From Phytohabitans maris (GTDB lineage Bacteria; Actinomycetota; Actinomycetes; Mycobacteriales; Micromonosporaceae), in NCBI RefSeq assembly GCF_031085175.1, contig NZ_JAVHUY010000027.1, positions 62,001 to 126,000 of the forward strand: a stretch of 64,000 nucleotides of DNA, written 5' to 3'. The translations under genes were made by a program, and so were the position numbers. Below the pieces are notes generated by a model that was not told the DNA's origin, made no database searches, and saw nothing but the letters and a program-made list of their open reading frames with translations. Positions 1 through 7,463 of this stretch are shown piece after piece. Positions within the stretch are counted from its first letter, which is position 1; every line of letters starts with the position of its first letter.

Positions 1-212
1 TGCCGGGCGAACCGCTCGGCCAGCAGGGGCAGGAAGTTCGGCACCGTGCTGTACGTGGCGAACTGGTCGTAGCTGGAGTGCAGGAAGCGCTCGATCGTCT
101 CGGTGCCGAACACCCCGACGAACTCCTCGCCGAGCCGGGCGGCGGCGGTGCGGAGCGCGAGCCGCTGGTCGACGGAGAGGTCGTCACGGCGGTAGCTGGT
201 CAGGTCAGTCAT
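1..212 (-). CDS. ArsC-type arsenate reductase / low-MW phosphatase, N-terminal part (truncated by window edge)
   Basis: Only the first 70 codons lie in the window. They read MTDLTSYRRDDLSVDQRL and continue through an IERFLHSSYDQFA segment to TVPNFLPLLAERFA. This matches, from memory, the helical bundle that precedes the low-molecular-weight phosphatase domain in many actinobacterial arsenate reductases. The catalytic domain would lie beyond base 1. The ATG overlaps the TGA of the upstream ArsR-phosphatase fusion by ATGA (209-212), so the two are probably translationally coupled. The operon context (ArsR, aquaporin, second phosphatase domain) supports arsenate reduction. The assignment rests on the N-terminal domain and the neighbours only; the catalytic cysteine is not visible. 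Confidence 0.72.
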   Translation of the reverse strand, partial: MTDLTSYRRDDLSVDQRLALRTAAARLGEEFVGVFGTETIERFLHSSYDQFATYSTVPNFLPLLAERFAR

Positions 213-910
213 TCTTCGACTCCCTCGTGAGGTGGCGTCCGGTCCAGGACCGGCGCGAGCCGCCCGATCCGGGACTCGATCTCGGTGTAGGCGGCCTCGA
301 ACGCGGCGTCGGTGTCGTGCGGCGCCGGATCCGGCACCGACCAGTGCAGCCGAGGCCGGGAGCCGTCGGGGAGGTGCTCGTGGGCGTTGTCACAGACCGC
401 GATCACCAGGTCGTCGCCGCGCACCACGTCGGAGACGTGCGCCGTCCGCCGCGGATCCAGGTGCAGCCCGTGCGCCTTGGCCACCCGCACCGCGCGGGGA
501 TGCACCCGCGTGGCCGGCTCGGTGCCCGCCGACGCCGCCGGGATCCGGCTGCGCCGCTGCCACAGCGCGGCGGCCAGCTGGGAACGTGCCGAATTCTGCG
601 TGCAGACGAACACCACCCGCTCGGGCACCGGCACGGCCGGGGTGGCGATCGCCGCGAGGGCCTGCGGCACCAGGCGCAGGTAGGTGCGGCGGCGATCCCC
701 CTCGGACCGGGTCCGCACGACCAGACCGGCCTCGGTCAGCACCTTGAGGTGGTGGGCGACCAGGTTGGTCGGCATGTCCAGCGCCTCGCCCACCTCGCCC
801 GGGGACGCGTCGCCCAGGGTGAGCGTGTCGACGATCGCCAGCCGGGACGGGTCGCCGAGCGCGGCGTGCACCCGCGCCCGCACGGCCAGCAGATTAGACT
901 CAGCGTTCAT
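209..910 (-). CDS. ArsR-family repressor fused to low-molecular-weight phosphatase (arsenate reductase-like) domain
   Basis: The 233-aa protein has two parts. Residues 1-90 are a winged helix of the ArsR type (ALGDPSRLAIVDTL, then a recognition segment around NLVAHHLKVLTEAGLV). Residues 97-225 are a low-MW protein tyrosine phosphatase/ArsC fold with the P-loop CTQNSARS (Cys103, Arg109) and a DPAPHD segment (Asp194) at the place of the general acid. No clear metal-binding cysteine pair is seen in the winged helix, so sensing may depend on the fused enzyme domain or on scattered residues. The gene sits between decayed genes upstream and a second ArsC downstream, which it overlaps by ATGA. The ATG at 910 lies inside a dyad and about 8 bases after a -10-like element, which suggests a leaderless, self-regulated transcript. 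Confidence 0.85.
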   Translation of the reverse strand: MNAESNLLAVRARVHAALGDPSRLAIVDTLTLGDASPGEVGEALDMPTNLVAHHLKVLTEAGLVVRTRSEGDRRRTYLRLVPQALAAIATPAVPVPERVVFVCTQNSARSQLAAALWQRRSRIPAASAGTEPATRVHPRAVRVAKAHGLHLDPRRTAHVSDVVRGDDLVIAVCDNAHEHLPDGSRPRLHWSVPDPAPHDTDAAFEAAYTEIESRIGRLAPVLDRTPPHEGVEE

Positions 911-947
911 TGACTCAATGATTGCTGAACTAATCGCGAGGTGTCAA
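908..947 (-). promoter_or_regulatory. Leaderless promoter and ArsR-type dyad overlapping the start codon
   Basis: On the minus strand a perfect TTGACA (947-942) is followed after 17-18 bases by AATCAT (923-918). The ATG begins at 910, about where transcription should start, so no room is left for a Shine-Dalgarno site. The dyad CATTGA-N-TCAATG (908-920) covers the -10 region and the start codon. Binding there would block both RNA polymerase and initiation. The dyad and hexamers are read directly; the regulator identity is inferred from the ArsR domain of the gene it precedes. Confidence 0.55.
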
Positions 948-1265
948 GCGGCCGTAGCCGATCGTCTCCTCCCGCCCCGGCGGGCCGGTCACGGTGACCG
1001 TCCGCGACGCCGGGTCGATGCTCCGGACGGTGGTGTCCAGGCGCAGGTCGAGGCCGGCGGCCGCGAGGTCGTCGCGGGTGCGGTGGGCCAGGTCGCGCCA
1101 GTCCGGCACGTCGCCGGAGACGTGGTACGGGATGCCGCAGATCGAGAAGTTCGGGTACGCGTCCGCGACCACCAGCAGCGGCTCCACAGCCGGGTCCACC
1201 TGGCGGGCCCGCAGTCCGGCGCTGATGCCGGCGTCGCTGCCGCCGACGATCACCAGGCGGGTCAC
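930..1265 (-). pseudogene. Truncated FAD-dependent pyridine nucleotide-disulfide oxidoreductase (N-terminal remnant)
   Basis: The frame codes for 111 aa that match only the beginning of an oxidoreductase of the CoA-disulfide reductase/NADH oxidase type: a Rossmann start (VIVGGSDAGISA, residues 5-16) and the SICGIPY active-site segment (Cys43). Family members run to about 450-550 aa, so some three quarters are missing. The frame stops in sequence that also forms the TTGACA promoter of the next gene, as expected for a deletion that joined the remnant to the downstream promoter. Related genes are often found in actinobacterial ars operons. It could still yield a short peptide but not a working reductase. 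Confidence 0.75.
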
Positions 1266-1339
1266 CCGGCGGCCCTCCGCGACCGGCCCGCGTTGTGCAC
1301 GCGGACGAACGGCACCGTCGGCTTCTCGCCCACCCTCAT
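1262..1339 (-). pseudogene. Remnant of an arsC-type phosphatase gene (25 codons)
   Basis: A short frame starts at an ATG that overlaps the aquaporin stop by ATGA and reads MRVGEKPTVPFVRVHNAGRS, then stops after RRAAG. Intact ArsC proteins of this class begin with a P-loop of the form FVCVHNAGRSQ. Here the catalytic cysteine is replaced by arginine and the frame ends about eight residues later. The stop overlaps the ATG of the oxidoreductase remnant. The position directly after the aquaporin is where arsC would be expected. The likeness is short (about 20 residues) but covers the diagnostic loop; it is too short to be a working enzyme. Confidence 0.65.
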
Positions 1340-2067
1340 CGCCCCTCCGACAGCTGTGGCACCACGACCTGCTCTACCCCTACGCCCGCGCGCGGGTACA
1401 GCATCGCCAGCGCGCCGAGCCCGACAACCAGACCGACGAGTTGGGCGCCGACGAAACCCGGCACCGACCCGGGCGCGATACCGGCGAACGTGTCGGTGAA
1501 GGCCCGCCCCACCGTCACCGCCGGGTTCGCGAAAGACGTGGACGACGTGAACCAGTACGCCGCCCCGATGTATCCGCCGACCGCCGCCGGCGCGACCGCG
1601 GCCCGCCCGGACCGGGCGAGCGCGAAGATCAGCAGCACCAGGCCGGCGGTCGCGACCACCTCGCCCAGCCAGAGCCGCGACGTGGCCCGGTCGGTCCCGG
1701 ACCAGTCCACGGCCGCCAGGTCGAACATCAGGTTGGCCAGCACCGACCCGGCGATCGCCCCCGCCACCTGCGCCGGCACGTAGACGGCCAGGTCGCGCGC
1801 GGTCAGACCGGTGCCGGCGCGGCGACCCAACCACCAGTCCGCGACGGAGACCACCGGGTTGAGGTGCGCGCCAGACACCGGGCCGACCATCAAGATGATC
1901 ACCGCCAGGCCGAACGCGGTCGTGGTCGAGTTCTCCAGCAACCGCAGGCCCACGTCACCCGGTGACAGCCGGGCCGCCATGATCCCGGAGCCGACCACGA
2001 CGGCGACCAGCAACGCGGTCCCGACGAACTCGGCGGCGGCCCGCCGCGACAGCGCCACGGCGTCCAT
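1336..2067 (-). CDS. Aquaporin/aquaglyceroporin (MIP family), arsenic operon type
   Basis: The 243-aa membrane protein has the two half-helix signatures of the MIP family in modified form: HLNPVVS (Asn70) in the first half and SFANPAVTVGRAF (Asn181, with the filter arginine at 188) in the second. Six hydrophobic spans can be traced. In ars operons such channels let trivalent arsenic leave the cell after ArsC has reduced arsenate; that role is taken from the family and context. The start chosen at 2067 overlaps the stop of the upstream ArsR gene by one base (TGATG); a longer reading would add about 70 proline/arginine-rich residues with no family likeness. The 3' end overlaps the arsC remnant. 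Confidence 0.88.
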   Translation of the reverse strand: MDAVALSRRAAAEFVGTALLVAVVVGSGIMAARLSPGDVGLRLLENSTTTAFGLAVIILMVGPVSGAHLNPVVSVADWWLGRRAGTGLTARDLAVYVPAQVAGAIAGSVLANLMFDLAAVDWSGTDRATSRLWLGEVVATAGLVLLIFALARSGRAAVAPAAVGGYIGAAYWFTSSTSFANPAVTVGRAFTDTFAGIAPGSVPGFVGAQLVGLVVGLGALAMLYPRAGVGVEQVVVPQLSEGR

Positions 2068-2372
2068 CAGCACTCCCGCCGGACGTCGCCGCTGGCCCGG
2101 GCCCGCTCGGCGAGCGCCGCCAGGTGCCGGGCGGCGCCGTCGAGGACCTCCGGCCGCAGGCGGTAGAACGTGTACCGGCCGCGCGGCTCCGGCACGACCA
2201 CGCCGGCCTGCCGCAGCGCCCGCAGGTGGTTCGAGACGTTCGGCTGGGTCGCCCCGGTGTCTTCGACCAGGTGGCAGGTGCACGCCGCGCCCTCGGCGAG
2301 CAACTCCACGATCCGAGCGCGGAGCGGGTCGGCGAGCAGGCGGATCACATCATGGTCGGCTGATATCAGCAC
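2067..2372 (-). CDS. arsR: ArsR/SmtB-family metalloid-responsive repressor
   Basis: With the GTG at 2372 the protein has 101 aa, the usual ArsR size. It begins VLISADHDVIRLLADPLRAR and carries the metal-box-like segment GAACTCHLVE in the first helices of the winged helix, followed by QPNVSNHLRALRQAGVV as recognition helix and wing. The two cysteines of CTC are candidate As(III)/Sb(III) ligands. The reading frame stays open upstream, but the added residues show no family likeness, and a promoter (TTGACA-18-TTTGAT) places the transcription start at the chosen GTG. It is the first gene of the minus-strand ars operon. A GTG 18 bases further in is an alternative start. Confidence 0.82.
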   Translation of the reverse strand: MLISADHDVIRLLADPLRARIVELLAEGAACTCHLVEDTGATQPNVSNHLRALRQAGVVVPEPRGRYTFYRLRPEVLDGAARHLAALAERARASGDVRREC

Positions 2373-2408
2373 ACCGTGATCAAACGCGAGGACACCCTCC
2401 GCTGTCAA
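2359..2408 (-). promoter_or_regulatory. Leaderless promoter and 12-bp palindrome at the arsR start
   Basis: On the minus strand TTGACA (2408-2403) is followed after 18 bases by TTTGAT (2384-2379), and the GTG start at 2372 lies 7 bases on. A perfect palindrome, GCTGATATCAGC (2359-2370), begins right after the start codon. The layout (TTGACA, -10, start codon without leader, palindrome at the start) is the same as at 908-947, although the palindromes differ. Autoregulation by ArsR is inferred. Confidence 0.5.
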
Positions 2409-2568
2409 CAGCCGCTGCTGCCGGGTCCGCCCGAACCTCGCGGTGTCCGGACCTGCTTCGCGGGTGATCTGTCGACGGCGTGGTGAACAGCTTCGATACG
2501 CTGCGCTTTCCGGGCGTTCGCGAAGTCCTGGCCCTGGTGGCGTTCTTGTTATCCAAGGAGGCGGTGCG

Positions 2569-2934
2569 ATGCGCACCTACGAGCGCTTCGGCGAGGCTGT
2601 CCGCGTGACCCTCGGCACCGCGGCCGTCGCGGGCTTGGTTTGTTTCCTGCTGGCAGGCGGGGGACCGCGTCCGCTCGCCTGGATATTCCTCTGGGTGTCA
2701 CTGGTCGCGGCCGCCTCCTGGTTCTACGTGGCAGACCGCAATCGGTGGCGGGTCGGCGTAAAGATCGCCGGGCAGTTCGGGATGGTCATCGTCGGCCTGG
2801 CCGCGAGCTTGTCCCTGGTTGTCGGCAGCGGTTGGATGCTGCTGGGCGGTCTGGTGCTGGCTGGCCTCGTCACCGCCCTGTGCCTGTGGATGGACGACGG
2901 GCTCGGCAGTGATCTCGGCGGCCCAGTTGACTGA
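2569..2934 (+). CDS. Small membrane protein of unknown function
   Basis: The 121-aa protein has a short charged N-terminus (MRTYERFGEAVRV) and four hydrophobic stretches, at roughly residues 15-30, 36-51, 65-84 and 88-107, with an acidic end. The ATG at 2569 has a perfect AAGGAGG seven bases upstream (2555-2561), which decides the start. I do not recognise the family. It is transcribed away from the ars operon and ends 17 bases before the convergent site-2 protease gene. It may be a simple integral membrane protein of the kind common in actinomycetes. Confidence 0.7.
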   Translation: MRTYERFGEAVRVTLGTAAVAGLVCFLLAGGGPRPLAWIFLWVSLVAAASWFYVADRNRWRVGVKIAGQFGMVIVGLAASLSLVVGSGWMLLGGLVLAGLVTALCLWMDDGLGSDLGGPVD

Positions 2935-2951
2935 TCGCCGATCTCGACGGC

Positions 2952-4079
2952 TCACGGGGCACGGCGCTGGATCGTGCGGCTGATGTCGCGGGACGAGACG
3001 ATCCCGACCAGGTGACCGTCGCTCATGACCAGGGCACGCCCTTCCGCACACCCGTTCAGCCGGGGCAGCAGGTCGCTCACCGGCTCGTCCGGGGTCGTGA
3101 AGGTGAACTGGTCCCGCGGGCAGGCCACCTGTCGCATGGTGGTGTCGCCGCGCCGTTCGGGCGGGACCTGCCGTACCCGGTCCAGCGTCACCAGCGCGAC
3201 CGGCTGGCCGTCCTCGGTGAGCGGAAACGCGTTGTGCCCGCGGCGGATGACGTAGTGGTCGAGGAAGTCGGCGACGGACGCGTCCGGCGGTACCGTCTGC
3301 GGCTGCGCGGTCATCACCTCGCGCACCGGCACCTCGGAGAGCGTCTCGAGGGCGTTGGTGCGGTACTCCTCGGTGCTCGCCGCGGCCAGCATGAACCAGC
3401 CGAGCAGCGCCAGCCACACCGCCCCGAGACCCGACCCCCGCACGAGCGCGACCAGGCCGAGCGCGATCACCGCCGTACCCAGCCCGCGGCCGACCCAGGC
3501 GACCGTGAGGTTGGCCTGGGTGCGGTCGCCGCGCCACCGCCACAGGGCCGCGCGCAGGATCCGACCGCCGTCCAGGGGCGCCGCCGGCAGCAGGTTGAGC
3601 GCCGCGATCGCCAGGTGGACAACGGCGAGCCAGGTCAGTACGCCGGTCACCAGCCCGGTCAGCCCGGCCAGCGCCAGGACGGCCGCGACACCGCCGACGA
3701 ACGCGCCCACCAGCAGGCTCACCAGCGGGCCGACGGCGAAGATCCGGGCCTCGGCGCCAGGACCGGGCGAGACACCGCGAACGTCCGCCACGCCACCGAG
3801 CATCCACAAGGTGATCCGGCGGACCTCGAAGCCGTTGCGGTTGGCCACGATCGCGTGCGACAGCTCGTGCGCCACCAGGCCGACCAGGAAGATCACCGCG
3901 GCGAGGACGCCCGTGAGGTCGTACGCCCAGTTCGGGTAGCCCGGATAGGTGTCCGGCAGCGTACCCTCGGACAGCGCCCCGGCGATGAGCAGGGCCAGGA
4001 CCAGGACGCTCCAGTTGACGCCGATCGGGACGCCGGCGATCCTTCCCAGTCCCGCGCCGGCGATCAAGGATCTTCGCAT
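2952..4079 (-). CDS. Site-2 protease (M50 family) with C-terminal CBS domains
   Basis: The 375-aa membrane protein carries the M50 zinc motif HELSH (residues 71-75) in a hydrophobic helix and the second signature LNLLPAAPLDGGR (Asn162, Asp170) in a later one. Six hydrophobic spans are followed by a soluble part (about 250-375) that reads as a CBS pair: VREVMTAQPQTV, then DQFTFTTPDEPVSDLLPRL. The layout is that of actinobacterial Rip3-type proteases, which cut membrane-bound substrates such as anti-sigma factors; CBS domains usually bind adenine nucleotides. The ATG at 4079 is preceded by GGGGGAG. No anti-sigma factor gene is adjacent, so the substrate is unknown. Confidence 0.92.
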   Translation of the reverse strand: MRRSLIAGAGLGRIAGVPIGVNWSVLVLALLIAGALSEGTLPDTYPGYPNWAYDLTGVLAAVIFLVGLVAHELSHAIVANRNGFEVRRITLWMLGGVADVRGVSPGPGAEARIFAVGPLVSLLVGAFVGGVAAVLALAGLTGLVTGVLTWLAVVHLAIAALNLLPAAPLDGGRILRAALWRWRGDRTQANLTVAWVGRGLGTAVIALGLVALVRGSGLGAVWLALLGWFMLAAASTEEYRTNALETLSEVPVREVMTAQPQTVPPDASVADFLDHYVIRRGHNAFPLTEDGQPVALVTLDRVRQVPPERRGDTTMRQVACPRDQFTFTTPDEPVSDLLPRLNGCAEGRALVMSDGHLVGIVSSRDISRTIQRRAP

Positions 4080-4552
4080 CTCGTCTCCCCCGTCGGCCGC
4101 TGGCTACCCCCTTGGCAACGCGTCAAACCCGACCGGCCGAGCCCGCGGCCCCACCCTCCGCGTTCGGCGACCGCAAGCCACCCGGCCCCGCGGGACCGCG
4201 AGGTGGGGTATCCAGGTGCCCTCAGAGGGCCACCGAAAACCACGATCACCAGCTGAAGTCGGGCCACCGTGCCGGGCACCGCACCTGGGGCTTGTCCCCG
4301 CGGAGCCGGCAGCGGAGGCCGGGGAACTCGGCGAGCGCCAGCTCGCCGCCGGCCGCAGCGGTGCCCGCGGAAAGACACCCCAAGAAGACGCTCCGCTGCG
4401 CTCCACGTTTCCCCCGGGACCCCGCGCAAACGGTCCACAGCAGACGCGGACCGGGGCCAAATCCGGTCTGGAAAACACCGGATGCCCGACCGCGCCGACG
4501 ACCCCGAAAGCTCTCTAGACTGAAGCCCCCGGGCGATATGGAAGGGCTGACG
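4080..4552. other. 473-bp divergent intergenic region
   Basis: This stretch separates the site-2 protease gene (minus) from the methyltransferase gene (plus) and should hold both promoters. I see no convincing hexamer pair, RNA gene, or repeat. Open frames on both strands are rich in arginine and proline and look like GC-driven noise. A TAGACT at 4516-4521 could be a -10 element for the methyltransferase but has no good partner. Confidence 0.4.
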
Positions 4553-5362
4553 ATGGCTGACGAACCCGCCGTAGACCAGAAGATCCGGCCGCACGTGCCG
4601 CACACGGCCCGGATCTGGAACTACTGGCTCGGCGGTAAGGACAACTACGCGGCCGACCGCGAGGTCGGTGACCGGGTTCGCGAGATCTTTCCCGTGGTGA
4701 TCGAGCTGGCTCGGGCCGACCGGCTGTTTCTGGGGCGGGCCGTGCGCTACCTGGCCGCCGAGGTGGGGATCCGCCAGTTCCTCGACATCGGCACCGGGCT
4801 GCCCACCCAGGACAACACCCACCAGGTCGCGCAGCGGGTGGCCCCGGAGGCACGGATCGTCTACGTCGACAACGACCCGCTGGTGCTGGTGCACGCGCGT
4901 GCCCTGCTGACCAGCTCGCCGCAGGGCGCCACCGACTACATCGACGCCGACCTGCACGACCCGGACACCATCTTGGGTACGGCCGCGAAGACGCTCGACT
5001 TCACCCAGCCCGTGGCGATCATGCTGCTCGGCGTCATGCACTTCATCCAGGACGACGACGAGTTGCAGCGGATCGTCGACCGGCTGCTGGGCGCGGTTCC
5101 GTCCGGGAGCTACGTCGCCGTGGCCAACACCACCACGGCGGTCAACGGCGAGGCCACCGCCGAGGCCGTCCGGGTGTGGAACATCGACGCGCAGCCGAAG
5201 CTGAAGCTGCGGACGCCCGAGCGGATCGCGGAGTTCTTCACCGGCCTCGAGGTCGTCGAGCCGGGCTGGGTCTCCTGCTCACGGTGGCGCCCCGAGCCGC
5301 GCGACGACGGCAGCCTGCCGGTCGAGGTCGACCAGTGGTGCGGGATCGTCCGCAAGCCCTGA
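4553..5362 (+). CDS. S-adenosyl-methionine methyltransferase, PF04672 (DUF574) family
   Basis: The 269-aa protein has the features of the actinobacterial PF04672 family: an N-terminal HTARIWNYWLGGKDNYAADR segment, the SAM-binding motif FLDIGTGLPTQDNTHQVA, an acidic VDNDPLVL strand end, and a C-terminal W-C-G segment (VDQWCGIVRKP). These proteins are abundant in Streptomyces and Micromonosporaceae, often as many paralogues, and their substrates are largely unknown. The ATG at 4553 has GGAAGG at 4540-4545; an ATG at 4538 is also in frame but has no ribosome site. The stop is followed after four bases by an ECF sigma factor, which suggests one transcript. Confidence 0.9.
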   Translation: MADEPAVDQKIRPHVPHTARIWNYWLGGKDNYAADREVGDRVREIFPVVIELARADRLFLGRAVRYLAAEVGIRQFLDIGTGLPTQDNTHQVAQRVAPEARIVYVDNDPLVLVHARALLTSSPQGATDYIDADLHDPDTILGTAAKTLDFTQPVAIMLLGVMHFIQDDDELQRIVDRLLGAVPSGSYVAVANTTTAVNGEATAEAVRVWNIDAQPKLKLRTPERIAEFFTGLEVVEPGWVSCSRWRPEPRDDGSLPVEVDQWCGIVRKP

Positions 5363-5366
5363 CCGC

Positions 5367-6512
5367 GTGGACGAGTCGCTGCTGCGGGAGCTCGTACCCG
5401 CGGTGATCGGTCTCCTCGTCCGGCGCGGAGCCGACTTCGCCTCGGCCGAGGACGCCGTGCAGGAGGCCCTGATCCGGGCGCTGGAGACCTGGCCGGACGA
5501 TCCGCCGCGCGATCCGAAGGCCTGGCTCGTCACGGCCGCCTGGCACAGGTTCCTGGACGCCGCCCGCGCCGAGACGTCGCGGCGGGGGCGGGAGCTGGCC
5601 GTACGGGTCGAGCCACCCGCCGGCCCGGTGCCCGCCACCGACGACACGCTGCGGCTCTACTTCCTCTGCGCGCACCCCACCCTGCCGCGGTCCTCGGCCG
5701 TCGCCTTGACGCTGCGCGCCGTCGGTGGCCTGACCACCCGGCAGATCGCGACGGCGTACCTCGTCCCCGAGACGACCATGGCGCAGCGGATCAGCCGGGC
5801 CAAGCGGCGGATCGCCGGGCTGCCGCTCGACCAGCCCGGTGATCTCGCGACCGTGCTGCGCGTGCTCTACCTCGTCTTCAACGAGGGGTACGGCGGAGAC
5901 CTCGACCTGGCGGCCGAAGCGATCCGGCTCAGCCGCCAGCTCGTCGCCCTGACCGACGAACCCGAGGTCGCCGGGCTGCTCGCGCTCATGCTGCTGCACC
6001 ACGCCCGCCGCGCGTCCCGCACCGGTCCGGGAGGGCGCCTGGTCCCCCTCGACGAGCAGGACCGGTCACGCTGGGACACCGGCCTGATCACCGAGGGGGT
6101 GGCGATCCTGCGGGCCGCGCTGGAGCGCGACCGGCTGGGCGAGTACCAGGCGCAGGCCGCGATCGCCGCCCTGCACGCCGACGCCCGGTGCGCCGCCGAG
6201 ACGGACTGGGCACAGATCGTCGAGTGGTACGACGAGCTGCTGCTCCTCAACGACAGCCCGATCGTGCGGCTCAACCGCGCGGTGGCGGTCGGCGAGGCCG
6301 ACGGAGCGCGGGCCGGCCTGGCCGCGCTGGCCGAGCTGAGCCCCGACCTGCCCCGCTACGCCGCGGTCTCGGCGCACCTGCACGAGCGCGCCGGCGACCT
6401 CGGGCCCGCCGCCGACCTGTACGCCGAGGCCTCCCGCGCCGCCACCAGCGTGCCGGAGCGCGACCACCTCACCCGGCAGGCCGCGCGGGTACGGCAGCTG
6501 CTGGGCCGGTAA
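5367..6512 (+). CDS. RNA polymerase sigma factor, ECF42 group (C-terminal extension of TPR type)
   Basis: The 381-aa protein combines sigma region 2 (GADFASAEDAVQEALIRALETWP), region 4 (VGGLTTRQIATAYLVPETTMAQRISRAKRRI) and a C-terminal extension of some 200 residues with VFNEGYGG, LLHHARRASR and LNRAVAVGEADGARAGL segments. This is the ECF42 layout, in which the extension contains helical repeats and is needed for activity. ECF42 genes normally sit beside a DGPF/YCII-domain gene; none is seen here. Instead the GTG start lies four bases after the SAM methyltransferase stop. A hairpin at 6581-6598 follows. No anti-sigma factor is encoded nearby, in line with the group. Confidence 0.93.
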   Translation: MDESLLRELVPAVIGLLVRRGADFASAEDAVQEALIRALETWPDDPPRDPKAWLVTAAWHRFLDAARAETSRRGRELAVRVEPPAGPVPATDDTLRLYFLCAHPTLPRSSAVALTLRAVGGLTTRQIATAYLVPETTMAQRISRAKRRIAGLPLDQPGDLATVLRVLYLVFNEGYGGDLDLAAEAIRLSRQLVALTDEPEVAGLLALMLLHHARRASRTGPGGRLVPLDEQDRSRWDTGLITEGVAILRAALERDRLGEYQAQAAIAALHADARCAAETDWAQIVEWYDELLLLNDSPIVRLNRAVAVGEADGARAGLAALAELSPDLPRYAAVSAHLHERAGDLGPAADLYAEASRAATSVPERDHLTRQAARVRQLLGR

Positions 6513-6580
6513 GCGCGGCGGATCGGCGTCCCCGGCCGGTGTTTCATCCGGGTCGCTACGGGGGAACCGCAGTCACCCAG

Positions 6581-6598
6581 CCGGGCGGGCGCGCCCGG
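6581..6598. terminator. Short GC-rich hairpin between sigma factor and hydrolase
   Basis: CCGGGCG (6581-6587) and CGCCCGG (6592-6598) form a perfect 7-bp stem with a 4-base loop, 69 bases after the ECF42 stop and 22 bases before the next ATG. There is no U-tract. It could be a weak terminator or part of the leader of the hydrolase mRNA. Confidence 0.35.
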
Positions 6599-6620
6599 TC
6601 ACGGAGAAACGGGGGTAGCA

Positions 6621-7442
6621 ATGGCGTTCATCACCGCGAGGGACGGCACCGAGATCTACTTCAAGGACTGGGGTTCCGGTCCGGTCGTCACGTTCTCGCA
6701 CGGGTGGCCGTTGAGCGCGGACGCGTGGGACGGTCAGCTGCTGTTCCTGGCGCGGAACGGATTTCGGGTCGTCGCCCACGACCGGCGCGGGCACGGCCGG
6801 TCGGGTCAGGCCATGGACGGCAACGACATGAACGGGTACGCGGACGACCTGGCGGCGGTGATCGAGGCGCTCGACCTCACCGACGCCACCCTGGTCGGGC
6901 ACTCGACCGGCGGCGGCGAGGTCGCCCGCTACATCGGGCGGTACGGGACCGACCGGGTGGCCAAGGCGGTGCTGATCTCCGCCGTACCACCGATCATGGT
7001 GCAGACTCCGGACAACCCGGAGGGCTTGCCGATCAAGGTCTTCGACGATCTGCGGGCGCAGCTCTTCGCCGACCGGTCGCAGTTCTACCAGGACCTGGCG
7101 CAGATGTTCTACGGGGCCAACCGGCCCGGGGCCACGGTCTCCAAGGGCATCCTGGACCAGTTCTGGCTGTGGAGCATGCAGGCCGGGCTGAAGAACGCGT
7201 ACGAGAGCATCAAAGCGTTCTCGGAGACCGACTTCCGCGACGACCTGGCGAAGTTCGACGTGCCCACGCTGGTCATGCACGGCGAGGACGACCAGATCGT
7301 CCCGGTCAAGGACTCCGCGCACAAGACGGCGCAGCTGGTCGCGAACGCCCAGGAGATCTACTACCCGGGCGCGCCGCACGGGATGACCGCCACGCTCCAG
7401 GACCAGGTCAACAACGACCTGCTCGCCTTCCTGAAGAGCTGA
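6621..7442 (+). CDS. Alpha/beta hydrolase, non-haem chloroperoxidase-like
   Basis: The 273-aa protein opens with [20 protein letters not shown] and contains the oxyanion motif SHGWPL, the nucleophile elbow GHSTGGGE (Ser95), the acid in HGEDDQIVP (Asp223/224) and the histidine in APHG (His253). This is the signature of cofactor-free haloperoxidases/esterases. The natural reaction is probably ester or perester hydrolysis; the exact substrate cannot be read. A close paralogue is encoded at 40024-40854. The gene lies between an ECF42 sigma factor and an antiporter gene that starts 21 bases after its stop. The ATG is preceded by GGGGG. Confidence 0.93.
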   Translation: MAFITARDGTEIYFKDWGSGPVVTFSHGWPLSADAWDGQLLFLARNGFRVVAHDRRGHGRSGQAMDGNDMNGYADDLAAVIEALDLTDATLVGHSTGGGEVARYIGRYGTDRVAKAVLISAVPPIMVQTPDNPEGLPIKVFDDLRAQLFADRSQFYQDLAQMFYGANRPGATVSKGILDQFWLWSMQAGLKNAYESIKAFSETDFRDDLAKFDVPTLVMHGEDDQIVPVKDSAHKTAQLVANAQEIYYPGAPHGMTATLQDQVNNDLLAFLKS

Positions 7443-7463
7443 CCCGACCGGACGCGGTCTGCG

